This document shows, one piece after another, positions 23,223 through 32,156 of a DNA stretch of 60,378 bases (position 1 is the stretch's first letter; each line of letters opens with the position of its first letter). Under the pieces are notes generated by a model. It was not told the DNA's origin. It did not search any database and saw nothing but the letters and a program-made list of their open reading frames with translations. The position numbers and the translations under genes are program-made. The DNA comes from Methylobacter sp. (GTDB taxonomy: Bacteria > Pseudomonadota > Gammaproteobacteria > Methylococcales > Methylomonadaceae). The DNA lies in contig NZ_JALOCF010000022.1 of NCBI RefSeq assembly GCF_023227905.1, positions 1 to 60,378 on the forward strand, in the 5' to 3' direction.

Positions 23223-24749
23223 ATGAGACAGGTGCAACTACTGTTAGGTTTGTTATTGACCGGCGCAATTCATACAGCGAGCGCGGCACCGGCCGAAAGC
23301 GCGCAAGCCGCAGCGTCTTCGGCCGGTGCAATTACCCAGGGCGCGACCATTAACGGCAAAGCCTTTTTTGATCAAAACAATAATCGCCTATTGTTTCGCG
23401 GCGTCGGCTTTCAGCCGGTGAACGGCGTTGATCCCTTGATTGATGTTGGCGGCAAGCCCAACCCGGTGATTCAAGCCTTATTGCAGTCATCGAACAAATA
23501 CAGTTTTAAAAACTTGAATATCAATGCGCTTCGCGTGTATCAAGTGAGCCACAATAAGCCGCATGCCAAGACGATGAATTTACTCGCGCAAAACGGGATT
23601 TACGTCATTGTGGGTTTGGCGAATGATCCTTACGGCACCAATATTCCTCAAAATCCGGCAAGTGGGCAACATCCTTATCCTTCGCAATTTAAAGTGCGTG
23701 TGCAGCAGATTATTGATGAATTTCAAGCTTATCCCAATGTGCTGAGCTTTGAAATCGCGAATGAAGTGACCGACCCGGGCGCGGAAGGCAAAGGCACGCC
23801 AACACAGTTAAATGCCGCCGCGGCAATCAAGTCGGCGGCGAATGATGCCAAAACCTACATGTCAACCAAGACATATCGCGCCATTCCCGTCGGCGTGGCC
23901 ATGCAAGACACGCCGGATAATGAAAGCACGGTTGCGCAATACTATGCGAGCTCGGCATGCAATGGTCTGCCGTTAGATTATATCGGCATAAACACTTATC
24001 GATACGTCCCGCCCGGGGGAAATACGGCTGCGTATGAAGGCCTTGTTTCAGATTACAGCATCGGTAATTACTCCATTCCTGTGATCTTGTCGGAATACGA
24101 AGCCGGATTGACTTCCGGCAACAGAGACTTTCTGGATGTGCCAAGTTTCTATAACGATGCCACAGTCTCAAGCAATATTTCCGGTGGCTTTGCCTATCAA
24201 TACATCGGTGATGGCTCGGGCGCAGGCTCCGGATTCGCATTAGTTAAATTGGGTAAAGGCAGTAAGGGATTGAACGGCAAAACTGACGTGAAGAATTTAA
24301 AGCCGGCCTGGCCGAATAACGCGTTTGCAAATCTGGCAGCGCAATATCAAACCATGCTGACCAAGGCGCCCTACGCTGCACCGTCTTCGCCTGCCGAATC
24401 ATTGGCCTGCCCAAGCAACTTTAACCCGCCATTGTGTGTTGTGGGCAGTTCCAATTGTAGCGGTACGCCGCCCAGTGCGGTTGAAATTACCGTGCAAGCC
24501 AATCAGGCGGGCCAATATCCGATGGCTGTGGTACAAGGCGGCAGCCAGATAGCCCCGCCATCGCCTATCAGCGATAACAACGTGCATTCCGTTACAGTAG
24601 ATCCAACCCAACAATTGCTCCTGCAACAAACGACGACGTGGTACACAATCTGTACCGTTGCGGCAAACACCTTGACCGCGAATAGCGCAGTAACTATCCC
24701 GGCAGCTAGTTGGGGTGGTGCCTGCACCGTGACGACGCCGGGTCATTAA
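23223..24749 (+). CDS. GH72-type beta-1,3-glucanosyltransferase, secreted
   Basis: A 508-residue exported protein (signal peptide about 1-22, HTASA/AP). Residues about 40-390 match glycoside hydrolase family 72, known mostly from fungal Gas/Gel/Phr proteins. The substrate-site segment is LLFRGVGFQPV and INALRVYQVS. The acid/base is Glu181 in SFEIANEVT, and GINTYRY follows. The nucleophile is Glu291 in IPVILSEYEAG. GH72 enzymes cut beta-1,3-glucan and rejoin it to another chain. A C-terminal region of about 110 residues with Cys and Thr/Val-rich beta pattern is unrecognised and may bind carbohydrate. With the mannan-binding neighbour this points to yeast or fungal wall polymers, or to a self-made beta-glucan. 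Confidence 0.8.
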   Translation: MRQVQLLLGLLLTGAIHTASAAPAESAQAAASSAGAITQGATINGKAFFDQNNNRLLFRGVGFQPVNGVDPLIDVGGKPNPVIQALLQSSNKYSFKNLNINALRVYQVSHNKPHAKTMNLLAQNGIYVIVGLANDPYGTNIPQNPASGQHPYPSQFKVRVQQIIDEFQAYPNVLSFEIANEVTDPGAEGKGTPTQLNAAAAIKSAANDAKTYMSTKTYRAIPVGVAMQDTPDNESTVAQYYASSACNGLPLDYIGINTYRYVPPGGNTAAYEGLVSDYSIGNYSIPVILSEYEAGLTSGNRDFLDVPSFYNDATVSSNISGGFAYQYIGDGSGAGSGFALVKLGKGSKGLNGKTDVKNLKPAWPNNAFANLAAQYQTMLTKAPYAAPSSPAESLACPSNFNPPLCVVGSSNCSGTPPSAVEITVQANQAGQYPMAVVQGGSQIAPPSPISDNNVHSVTVDPTQQLLLQQTTTWYTICTVAANTLTANSAVTIPAASWGGACTVTTPGH

Positions 24750-25315
24750 TGATTTAATGAGGGCGTTGTGTCATGGTATGAAAATATAGTCAGGGGTTCG
24801 GCACCACACCGATTGCATTGCCCGACCAGTCCAACGTGCCGAATCTGATGGGCACGGTGAGCTTGGCGGGCGTTACGCCTTTTATGATGGAGATCCCGGA
24901 ACCACGTCTTATGCCTCCTTGGGTCCCGATGGCAGCTCCGGTTATCCGGTTATTTTCTCGGCAAAATGGCTTGCCGCTATGTCTCGTTTGAACTGCCTGA
25001 GGGTTATTTAGAACTAGCGCAGGCGCTATTAGTCGGGTATTTTGAAAAGCTGGAAAGAGGTTAATTCGTGAGGATACCTCAGAGTCGGGCCCGGTTGTAT
25101 CTGTTTTTATTAAACCGCTACATTTCGATGCGTCAGCTCAAGACGTCTACAACCAATGCGCCGACCCTGCCCCACAAGCGCGCCGGGCATGTGGCGCAAT
25201 TTGTGCGTGAGTGACCTTATGACTCTCGGCAGCCTTTCCCTGACCGGAGAAGGGGCGTATATTTTCACACCAACCGTGTCGGCCGCCCCGGCCGATCGTA
25301 TAACAAGGAGAAATA
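24750..25315 (+). other. 566-base gap with possible degraded coding sequence
   Basis: No intact gene. Short stretches read like protein in more than one frame: LPDQSNVPNLMGTVSLAG (about 24818-24870), YDGDPGTTSYASLGPDGSSG (about 24881-24940) and LPEGYLELAQALLVGYFE (about 24993-25050). Frame changes between them suggest a decayed gene whose family I cannot name. The HIT gene ribosome site (AAGGAG) ends the region. Confidence 0.3.
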
Positions 25316-25654
25316 ATGACTGACTGCTTATTTTGCAAAATGGTTGCTGGCGATATCAAACCGGATGTGGTTTTCGAAGACGAGAATGTCCTGGCTTTCA
25401 GGGACATCAGGCCTCAAGCCCCGGTACATATCCTGATTATCCCCAAACGTCATATTGCTACCGTGAATGACCTGGACGACACCCTGCTGGCAGGCCAAAT
25501 ACTACAAACGGCGGCAAAACTGGCTAAACAGGAAGGCATTTCTGAAGCCGGTTACAGAACCGTGTTTAACTGCAACAGGAAAGGCGGACAGGACGTTTAC
25601 CATCTGCATTTGCATCTACTGGGCGGCCGGCAAATGATCTGGCCGCCGGGTTAA
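25316..25654 (+). CDS. HIT-family (HINT-type) nucleotide-binding hydrolase
   Basis: A 112-residue cytosolic protein of the histidine-triad family, HINT branch, which hydrolyses purine nucleoside phosphoramidates. The start TDCLFCKMVAGDIKPDVVFE carries the Cys pair usual in this branch. VHILIIPKRHI follows, and the triad is HLHLHLLGGR near the C terminus. Full family length. The ribosome site AAGGAG lies 9 bases ahead. The next gene encodes a cupin, with no obvious link. Confidence 0.94.
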   Translation: MTDCLFCKMVAGDIKPDVVFEDENVLAFRDIRPQAPVHILIIPKRHIATVNDLDDTLLAGQILQTAAKLAKQEGISEAGYRTVFNCNRKGGQDVYHLHLHLLGGRQMIWPPG

Positions 25655-25692
25655 GCGCACGATGCGTCGACTGATTGAATTTTAATAAAGTT

Positions 25693-26157
25693 ATGCAAAT
25701 GAACGTCAAAGCGCAATTCATGCTGCTCATTGCCTTATGCTGCCCATTTACAGCATTCGCTACGGATGAAAACCCTGACCTTAAAGTTACTCCACTCCTC
25801 AAGACCACCACCAGCTGGGACGGCAAGCCGATCGTCTATCCCAAAGGGCAAAGCGAAGTCACTACACTGATCGTTGAGATTGCGCCGGAGGGCGAGACCG
25901 GCTGGCACGAACATCCGGTACCCTCGTTCGGCTACATCATGGAAGGTGAGCTGGAACTAAAGCTTGCCACAGGCCAGGTTAAAATCCTGCATTCAGGCGA
26001 CGTTTTGCCCGAGTCTGTAGGCGTGCTTCACAATGGCCGCAACATAGGCGAAGAGCCGGTCAAGATTCTGGTGTTTTATATGGGCGAAGTCGGCAGCAAG
26101 CTTAGCGTTGCGCACCCGGAATTTGCTCCTGTGCCATTCCCTGACTCGGAACAGTGA
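25693..26157 (+). CDS. Periplasmic single-domain cupin protein
   Basis: A 154-residue exported cupin. I start at ATG 25693; a TTG at 25675 extends the frame but weakens the signal peptide (hydrophobic run FMLLIALCCPFTAFA, cut before TDENP). The cupin core shows ETGWHEHPVPSFGYIMEGELEL, with the metal-binding His pair and Glu, and a second motif near VLHNGRN. Such small cupins bind a metal and sometimes act on sugars or acids, but no substrate can be inferred. A strong bidirectional terminator follows. Confidence 0.8.
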   Translation: MQMNVKAQFMLLIALCCPFTAFATDENPDLKVTPLLKTTTSWDGKPIVYPKGQSEVTTLIVEIAPEGETGWHEHPVPSFGYIMEGELELKLATGQVKILHSGDVLPESVGVLHNGRNIGEEPVKILVFYMGEVGSKLSVAHPEFAPVPFPDSEQ

Positions 26158-26180
26158 TTCCTGAATAATAGCCTCACACA

Positions 26181-26215
26181 AAAAAGCCCGGCAGGTTTCC
26201 GCCTCCGGGCTTTTT
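26181..26215. terminator. Bidirectional Rho-independent terminator between convergent genes
   Basis: AAAAAGCCCGG (26181-26191) pairs perfectly with CCGGGCTTTTT (26205-26215), with a 13-base loop and A/T tracts on both sides. It serves the cupin gene on the plus strand and the TIGR04073 gene on the minus strand. Confidence 0.9.
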
Positions 26216-26234
26216 CGTTTTTAGCGCCAACGCA

Positions 26235-26846
26235 CTATTTTTTCATTCTTTTTTTGAAAACTTCATCCAGTTTCTGGTTGGTTTCCTGGTTGTACTGCTT
26301 GGAGTTATCAATCGGCTCCGGCTTGGGCGCTACAGGGGCGGGCGCGGCAACGACAGGCTGCGGGATTGGCGCTTGAACGATAGCCTCTTCTTCCGGACTC
26401 TGGTCTAAACGAAATACCGGACCGAAACTGGTATCCACATCAAAATCATCCCAAACATACAGTGGGTAAGCTATAGGCTTGGTTGGAAGGGGGATCGTGA
26501 CCAAATCGGCAACTCCCACCCCTAAGCGTCCCGCCATGACGACCACGCCTTTAAATACTCCCCCGACAATACCATAAAAGACATTGCTTTCATTAGTCGT
26601 ATTAATAATGTTTTTGGGGATTTCCAGTATGCCTGCGGTCAGATTAGCAAAGCTATTCAGCGCCTTATTGCCAACCTTGCTGCCATAGCTGTCGCCAAAG
26701 CTCTGGTTTGGATATATACCTCGTTGAGCAGAGGGTGCATAGGCCGCCATGCCATAACCCTGTTGCTGCGTCTCGGCCTGAGTCACCGGCGCACATGCCG
26801 CAAACAGGCTGGCAAATAAAACAAAAGAACGACTGAATTTACGCAT
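26235..26846 (-). CDS. Exosortase-system-associated protein, TIGR04073 family
   Basis: A 203-residue exported protein (signal peptide about 1-24, PVTQA/ET). The core resembles TIGR04073: ALNSFANLTAGILEIPKNI, then GIVGGVFKGVVVMAGRLGVG, then VTIPLPTKPIAYPLYVWDD. A Pro/Ala-rich linker (about 155-175) leads to a charged tail ending KKRMKK. The family tends to occur in genomes with exosortase/PEP-CTERM sorting, but no exosortase gene is in this window. Role unknown. Confidence 0.7.
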   Translation of the reverse strand: MRKFSRSFVLFASLFAACAPVTQAETQQQGYGMAAYAPSAQRGIYPNQSFGDSYGSKVGNKALNSFANLTAGILEIPKNIINTTNESNVFYGIVGGVFKGVVVMAGRLGVGVADLVTIPLPTKPIAYPLYVWDDFDVDTSFGPVFRLDQSPEEEAIVQAPIPQPVVAAPAPVAPKPEPIDNSKQYNQETNQKLDEVFKKRMKK

Positions 26847-26897
26847 TTCAAATCCTGTTGGTATGTTAATAATTGACTCAGTATAGCAGAGCTACAA

Positions 26898-29180
26898 TTA
26901 TTTACTGGTTCGCGCCTTGGCGAATGCGTTAGCCATTGCGCTTTGTACCGGCGCCTGCTGCTTGGGCTTATGCGCAGTCGGCTTTTGATTATTTCGTTCG
27001 GGCCTGACGTCGCTCGCCTCGGGATTTGTTTTCATCGATAGAGAAATCCGTTTGCGCTCGACATCGACCTCCAGCACCGTCACTTTAACCATCTCGCCGG
27101 TTTTAACCGCATCCCTGGGGTCTTTGACAAAAGTATCCGATAAATGGGAGATATGCACCAAGCCGTCCTGATGTACGCCAATATCAACAAATGCACCGAA
27201 GTTGGCAACGTTGGTGACTACGCCGTCCAGCCTCATGCCGACTTCAAGGTCGGTGATTTTCTCGATGCCTGCCTTGAACTCGACGCTTTTGAATTCCGGC
27301 CTCGGATCGCGGCCGGGCTTTTCCAGCTCCAGCAAGATGTCGGTCACCGTCGGCAAACCGAAATGTTCGTTAGTATAATTGCCAGGATTCAAACCGCGTA
27401 GGAACTGGCTCTGACCGATCAGGTCGCGGATCGATTTCCCGGTGCTGCCGATGATCGCCTCAACCACCGGGTAAGCCTCGGGATGCACCGAAGATGCATC
27501 CAGCGGGTTGTCGCCGTTCATGATGCGCAGGAATCCCGCCGCCTGTTCATAAGCTTTGTCGCCCAATCGCGGCACTTTTTTCAATTGCTTGCGGTTGGCG
27601 AACGGGCCGTTCTCATTACGAAAGGCGACGATATTTTCACTGATGCTGGCGGACAAACCGGATACCTGTTTAAGCAGGGCTACCGATGCGGTGTTCACAT
27701 CAACGCCGACCGCGTTTACGCAATCCTCGACCACGGTATCCAGCCCTTTGGCTAACTGAACCTGATTCACATCATGCTGGTATTGGCCGACGCCGATCGA
27801 TTTGGGATCGATTTTGACCAGCTCGGCCAACGGGTCCTGCAAGCGCCTGGCGATAGAAACCGCACCGCGCAAAGACACATCCAGCGCGGGGAATTCCTTG
27901 GCCGCCAGTTCGGACGCCGAATACACCGACGCGCCCGCCTCCGACACGGTGATTTTGGTGAATTTAAGTTCGTTGTGCCGCTTCATCACATCGGCTACCA
28001 GCTGGTCGGTTTCCCGAGAACCGGTGCCGTTGCCTATGCTGACCAAATCGACTTTGTGCTTTTGAATCAGTTTTGCCAGCGTATCTATCGATCCGTCCCA
28101 GTCCTTACGCGGCGGATGCGGGTAAATGGTGTCTGTCGCCAGCAGCTTGCCGGTAGGATCGACAATCGCAACCTTAACGCCGGTGCGTATGCCGGGGTCC
28201 AGGCCCATCGTCGCTTTAGGCCCGGCCGGTGCGGCCAACAGCAAATCTCTTAAATTGCTGGCGAAAACCCGGATCGCTTCCAGTTCGGCGGCTTCGCGCA
28301 GCCTGAGTTTTAAATCCAGGTCGATACGGGTGTACAGCTTGATTTTCCAGGCAAAACGCGCGGTTTCCGCCAGCCAGGCATCCGCGGGTTTTGAGCTGTC
28401 GGTAATATTCAGGTGACGGGCGACAAATTGGGCGCAAAGATCATGTTCCGCTTTGTCGTCAGTGCCGGGTTTAAGCGTTATATTTAACAAATCCTCATTG
28501 CGTCCGCGAAATAACGCCAATGCCCGGTGCGAGGGGATCTTGTTGATGGCTTCCTCGTAATCGAAATAATCCTTGAACTTCGCCGCTTCCTGTTCCTTTC
28601 CGGTCACCACCGTGGCATGAACAATGCCTTTTTGCCAGATGCGCTCACGCAGTTCGGCTAATAATTCAGCATCTTCGGAAATGCGCTCCATAATGATTTG
28701 TCGTGCGCCATCCAAAGCGGCGGCAACATCAGCCACGCCTTTGTCTGCATCGATAAAGCCTGCGGCGACTTGCTCGGGAATCAGGCTGCGGTCGTCCAAC
28801 AAGGCATCGGCCAGCGGCTCCAGCCCCGCTTCACGGGCGATCTGCGCTTTAGTGCGGCGCTTGGGTTTATAGGGTAAGTACAAATCTTCCAGCAGCGTTT
28901 TGGTGTCGGCATCGATAATAGCTTTTTCCAGTTCCGGCGTCAGCTTGCCTTGCGAGGCGATGCTGTCCAGAATCGTTTGGCGTCGCGCGTTCAGCTCGCG
29001 CAAATAGCCCAACCGCTCTTCAAGCAGCCTTAATTGAGTATCGTCCAGACCGCCGGTCACCTCTTTTCGGTAGCGGGAAATAAACGGGACAGTCGCGCCC
29101 TCATCCAATAAGTTGACAGCGGCGCTGACTTGCTTGACGTTAACGGCTAATTCTTCGGCAATGCGTTGGATTACATCCAT
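26898..29180 (-). CDS. tex: Tex family S1 RNA-binding transcription accessory protein
   Basis: A 760-residue Tex protein, a cytosolic nucleic-acid-binding factor linked to transcription. Domain order is the standard one: helical N terminus (VKQVSAAVNLLDEGATVPFI, RYRKEVTGGLDD), a YqgF-like RNase H fold (MGLDPGIRTGVKVAIVD), helix-hairpin-helix repeats (VDVNTASVALLKQVSGLS and RKQLKKVPRLGDKAYEQ), and an S1 domain near 640-715 (GMRLDGVVTNVANFGAFVDI). A low-complexity basic tail follows. Length is normal and the gene is monocistronic. Confidence 0.96.
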   Translation of the reverse strand: MDVIQRIAEELAVNVKQVSAAVNLLDEGATVPFISRYRKEVTGGLDDTQLRLLEERLGYLRELNARRQTILDSIASQGKLTPELEKAIIDADTKTLLEDLYLPYKPKRRTKAQIAREAGLEPLADALLDDRSLIPEQVAAGFIDADKGVADVAAALDGARQIIMERISEDAELLAELRERIWQKGIVHATVVTGKEQEAAKFKDYFDYEEAINKIPSHRALALFRGRNEDLLNITLKPGTDDKAEHDLCAQFVARHLNITDSSKPADAWLAETARFAWKIKLYTRIDLDLKLRLREAAELEAIRVFASNLRDLLLAAPAGPKATMGLDPGIRTGVKVAIVDPTGKLLATDTIYPHPPRKDWDGSIDTLAKLIQKHKVDLVSIGNGTGSRETDQLVADVMKRHNELKFTKITVSEAGASVYSASELAAKEFPALDVSLRGAVSIARRLQDPLAELVKIDPKSIGVGQYQHDVNQVQLAKGLDTVVEDCVNAVGVDVNTASVALLKQVSGLSASISENIVAFRNENGPFANRKQLKKVPRLGDKAYEQAAGFLRIMNGDNPLDASSVHPEAYPVVEAIIGSTGKSIRDLIGQSQFLRGLNPGNYTNEHFGLPTVTDILLELEKPGRDPRPEFKSVEFKAGIEKITDLEVGMRLDGVVTNVANFGAFVDIGVHQDGLVHISHLSDTFVKDPRDAVKTGEMVKVTVLEVDVERKRISLSMKTNPEASDVRPERNNQKPTAHKPKQQAPVQSAMANAFAKARTSK

Positions 29181-29410
29181 TTTTCAATTCTTGGGCAGTT
29201 AAAAGATAAGCCCATTTTAGCAGCTAGATAAGGAGATGGATAAAAGTCTTTCTGGGAATTTAAGAAAATCTGGGCGGGCAATCTGCTCCAACTAATAAGC
29301 ACAGGTCCTTAACACACTGGCTATTAGCTTTCAGGCATGGTATAGGCGTAAGGCGGCTCGCGTAGCAGACCGCCAATCACTATTAACAAAGCCCGGATTA
29401 AATCATCCGA

Positions 29411-29749
29411 TCATGGCGGATTGTTAACGTGCTTTCCCTTTTCAGCGTTCTCTACGGAATATTTTGGCGCGTAAATCCGATAAAGATCATAGGGCACCAC
29501 AACCGTGTCGAACACGGCCGAGAAAGGCAGGTCCAAAAGAAGGAGTGTTGTTACCATGCCCTTGGCCCAAACTGAGTCCGGATTCTTGCCGCTGAATACC
29601 CCGCCGGTATCTTTTATGTCCCGCTGAATGCCGGGATAGACCGTCCACTCTTTATCAGGGGTTTCGGTTCTAGCGCGTATGCTTGAGCAACCCAGCATAA
29701 AAAAACTGATGAAAACAACCGTTATCCACCTTCCAATCGCTGACTTCAT
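29411..29749 (-). CDS. YceK/YidQ-like small lipoprotein
   Basis: A 112-residue predicted lipoprotein started at ATG 29749, which has a good ribosome site (AGGAAA). An earlier in-frame start would add 31 non-homologous residues. A signal peptide with lipobox FMLGCSSIR is followed by a segment typical of the YceK/YidQ family: YPGIQRDI, then LLLLDLPFSAVFDTVVVPYD. Function is unknown in the family. The last codons (HVNNPP and stop) lie inside a dispersed repeat, ATCATGGCGGATTGNTAACG, also present at about 30131-30150. Confidence 0.8.
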   Translation of the reverse strand: MKSAIGRWITVVFISFFMLGCSSIRARTETPDKEWTVYPGIQRDIKDTGGVFSGKNPDSVWAKGMVTTLLLLDLPFSAVFDTVVVPYDLYRIYAPKYSVENAEKGKHVNNPP

Positions 29750-29979
29750 AGATTTTCCTAATAAACCAATGAGGGAGTGAGACGGGCGTACTTTTTTACG
29801 ATCTTGATCGCGCCCGGCGGCGCAGTCAATATGGGAAGACACGTAGTATCGTGCTTACAGAATCGTAAATGTTTGCCGGAATGGACAACAGTATGCCTGA
29901 ATGACCAATTTTTAGCCGTTTTAACAAAAACGCCAGCAGGGATAGGTACTTATACTGACAAGACATAGGTCAACCACAA

Positions 29980-30006
29980 GGTTATCCACAGTTTTTGTGG
30001 ATAACC
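29980..30006. promoter_or_regulatory. Two inverted consensus DnaA boxes
   Basis: TTATCCACA (29982-29990) and TGTGGATAA (29996-30004) are both perfect matches to the strongest DnaA box, in opposite orientation, separated by 5 bases, and extended to an 11-bp palindrome arm. They lie in a 551-base gap (29750-30300) without a gene. Alternatives are a simple hairpin or a DnaA-titrating site. No dnaA, dnaN or gid genes are near, so it is not an obvious oriC. Confidence 0.45.
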
Positions 30007-30135
30007 CACAACCTCCTCTAACACCAAAGTAAGGCCGTAGATGTGCTGGCAACATGAAGCAATCGATCGCAATTGATGCGCTTCGTTCTTCGGCACGTTC
30101 TATGGCTCTGAGGCCAAAGTAAATCACCAAATCAT

Positions 30136-30160
30136 GGCGGATTGCTAACGCGAATCCGCC
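30136..30160. repeat. Short palindrome, GGCGGATT family
   Basis: GGCGGATT (30136-30143) pairs with AATCCGCC (30153-30160). Its left part with flank is nearly identical to the sequence covering the stop codon of the YceK-like gene at about 29410-29429. Confidence 0.5.
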
Positions 30161-30300
30161 CTACAGCATTTAATTCTTGTGCAGTTTAAAATGCGCGCAT
30201 GTAGCAGCGAGGCATGGAATTGGAGAAAAGTCTTTGCTATGTCTGAACTGTTGCGGAGATAACATTTCACAATGTCCGCACTTAATGCGGAGAAAATAGC

Positions 30301-31421
30301 ATGACGACCTACATCTGGCAGCATCCCGACTGGCCCAATTGGCGCTATGACATAACGCGATTAGCGGCACCGCTGGGACGGTTCGGCATGCGCAAGGCCG
30401 CCTGTTGGGTCGCATGGAATCGCTGGGCTTCAAACTACGGGATGAAGCCTGGCTGCAAACATTGACCCAAGATGTCGTCAAAACCAGCGAGATCGAAGGC
30501 GAACGCCTGGACACTGAACAGGTGCGCTCATCAATCGCCCGGCGCCTGGGCTTGGACATCGGCGCTTTGGCGCCCGTAGACCGTCATGTCGAAAGCATTG
30601 TCGAGATGATGCTTGATGTCGCTCAGCGCCATGCCGAAGCATTGACGATCGAGCGCCTGTTCGCTTGGCACGGCGTCTTGTTTCCGACCGGGCGTAGCGG
30701 CTTGGCGCAGATTCGGGTAGCCGCATGGCGCGACGATACGAACGGCTCGATGCAAGTCATCTCCGACTCCGTCATTAATCCATGCGGCCGCGAAAAAGTG
30801 CATTACATTGCGCCACCGGCAAACCGGCTGACAGCGGAAATGGCCGCTTTCCTGGACTGGTTCGAGCGGCCCGATCAGCTCGATCCGGTGCTCAAAGCGG
30901 GACTAGCGCATTTATGGTTCGTCACCCTGCACCCGTTCGATGACGGCAACGGCCCTATCGCCCGCGCCATCGGCGACATGGCATTGGCAAGGTCGGAGCA
31001 GAGCCAGCAACGCTTCTACAGCCTCTCGGCGCAGATTCAGCAAGAGCGGACAGACTACTATAACGTACTGGAACGCAGCCAAAAAAGCGATCTGGACGTA
31101 ACCGAGTGGCTGCTGTGGTTTCTCGCGTGTCTGCAACGCGCCATCGTCCGAGCGGACGAAACACTTTCAGCCGTGCTGGCAAAAGCCAAATTCTGGGAGC
31201 ACTTTGCCGATGTACCAATGAACGAGCGCCAGATCAAAGTGCTCAACCGGCTGCTGGACGGCTTAGAAGGTAAGTTGACCACATCCAAGTGGGCCAAGCT
31301 GGCGAAATGCTCTCAGGACACCACCTACCGCGACATTCTCAATCTTATGGAATTAGGCGCATTGGTAAAAGCGGAGGGTGGCGGGCGTAGTACCAGCTAT
31401 GAATTGGCGCTATCAAAGTAA
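30301..31421 (+). pseudogene. Fic family protein, frameshifted near the N terminus and with altered active site
   Basis: A Fic-domain protein with DUF4172-type N terminus. ATG 30301 has a good ribosome site (GGAGA at about 30288) and reads TTYIWQHPDWPNWRYD, the usual start. At about 30378-30381 the frame must shift by one base to continue as VRHAQGRLLGRMES and the rest of the protein, so one base seems missing. The internal start at 30405 gives 338 residues without the N terminus. The inhibitory motif TSEIEG is present. The catalytic motif reads HPFDDGNGPIAR, where Pro replaces the conserved Arg of GNGRxxR. Fic proteins transfer AMP to target side chains. The frameshift and the active-site change together argue for inactivation. 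A single sequencing error could explain only the first. Confidence 0.75.
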
Positions 31422-31558
31422 TCAAGCCCATTTAGCACTGTCACCTTACGCTAGGTGTAGCAGTGGAAACAGCCAAAAGACCTGCGTGAATTTGAAGAAA
31501 ATTTTACTTTTTCCAGCGATGAAGCATAAGCTACAAACTTTAAAAGAGGATATAAACC

Positions 31559-31801
31559 ATGGCAATCATAGAATTAGACGATGAAACGGCTGTCTTACTT
31601 AATGAATTGGCAGAGCATGAACATATTAGCCCGGCGCAATTATTAAAAAATCTGACGCTAGTCTATCGCAACACACAACAAGCCCATCATGCCGAGCAGC
31701 CTGAATTACTGACCGACTTTGCCGGAATACTAAAAAACTCTCCCTCATTCAGAGGCAACCCATTAGAGATTCAACAGGCGATGCGTGATGAATGGTCTTA
31801 G
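31559..31801 (+). CDS. Putative VapB-type antitoxin
   Basis: An 80-residue protein preceding a PIN toxin and overlapping it by 17 bases. IIELDDETAVLLNELAEHEHISPAQLL looks like a ribbon-helix-helix DNA-binding domain, and the acidic C-terminal half is typical for toxin neutralisation. A good ribosome site (AAAAGAGGA) lies 8 bases ahead. Autorepression of the pair is expected from family behaviour. Assigned mainly from size and pairing. Confidence 0.7.
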   Translation: MAIIELDDETAVLLNELAEHEHISPAQLLKNLTLVYRNTQQAHHAEQPELLTDFAGILKNSPSFRGNPLEIQQAMRDEWS

Positions 31802-32156
31802 CTATCTGCTTGATACCAATACCATCATTGGCTTGCTTAAAGGCAATGACGAAGCCATTTCCATTCTAAGCGGCATCAGTCTGCCTGCTTGCGGGTTTAG
31901 CGCCATCACTCGGATGGAATTGTTGAGTTACCCCGATTTGGCTATGGATGAGGAACAGGCCATCAACCGTCTATTGGATCGGATGACGCATTTGGCGATT
32001 AGCCCGTTGATTGAAGATTTAACGATACAATTTAGGCATCAACACCGCGTCAAATTACCCGATGCCATTATCGCCGCCACGGCCACCGCGCATGACATTA
32101 AACTATTAACGCTGGACAAAAAACTTGCCGTGAAGTTGCAAGGTCAGTTTGTGTAG
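31785..32156 (+). CDS. vapC: PIN-domain ribonuclease toxin, VapC family
   Basis: A 123-residue VapC toxin. The acidic metal site is complete: Asp in YLLDTNTIIGLL, Glu in ITRMELLSYP, Asp in LPDAIIAATA and a later Asp in LTLDKKL. VapC enzymes cut tRNA or rRNA to stop growth. The start may be ATG 31785 or 31788. It overlaps the antitoxin gene. Its stop codon TAG (32154-32156) lies inside a GTAGG palindrome repeat. Confidence 0.88.
   Translation: MMNGLSYLLDTNTIIGLLKGNDEAISILSGISLPACGFSAITRMELLSYPDLAMDEEQAINRLLDRMTHLAISPLIEDLTIQFRHQHRVKLPDAIIAATATAHDIKLLTLDKKLAVKLQGQFV

Noticed and set aside
29980..30006. Chromosomal replication origin
   Set aside because: Only two DnaA boxes, with no AT-rich unwinding region and no dnaA, dnaN or gid/mnm genes nearby.
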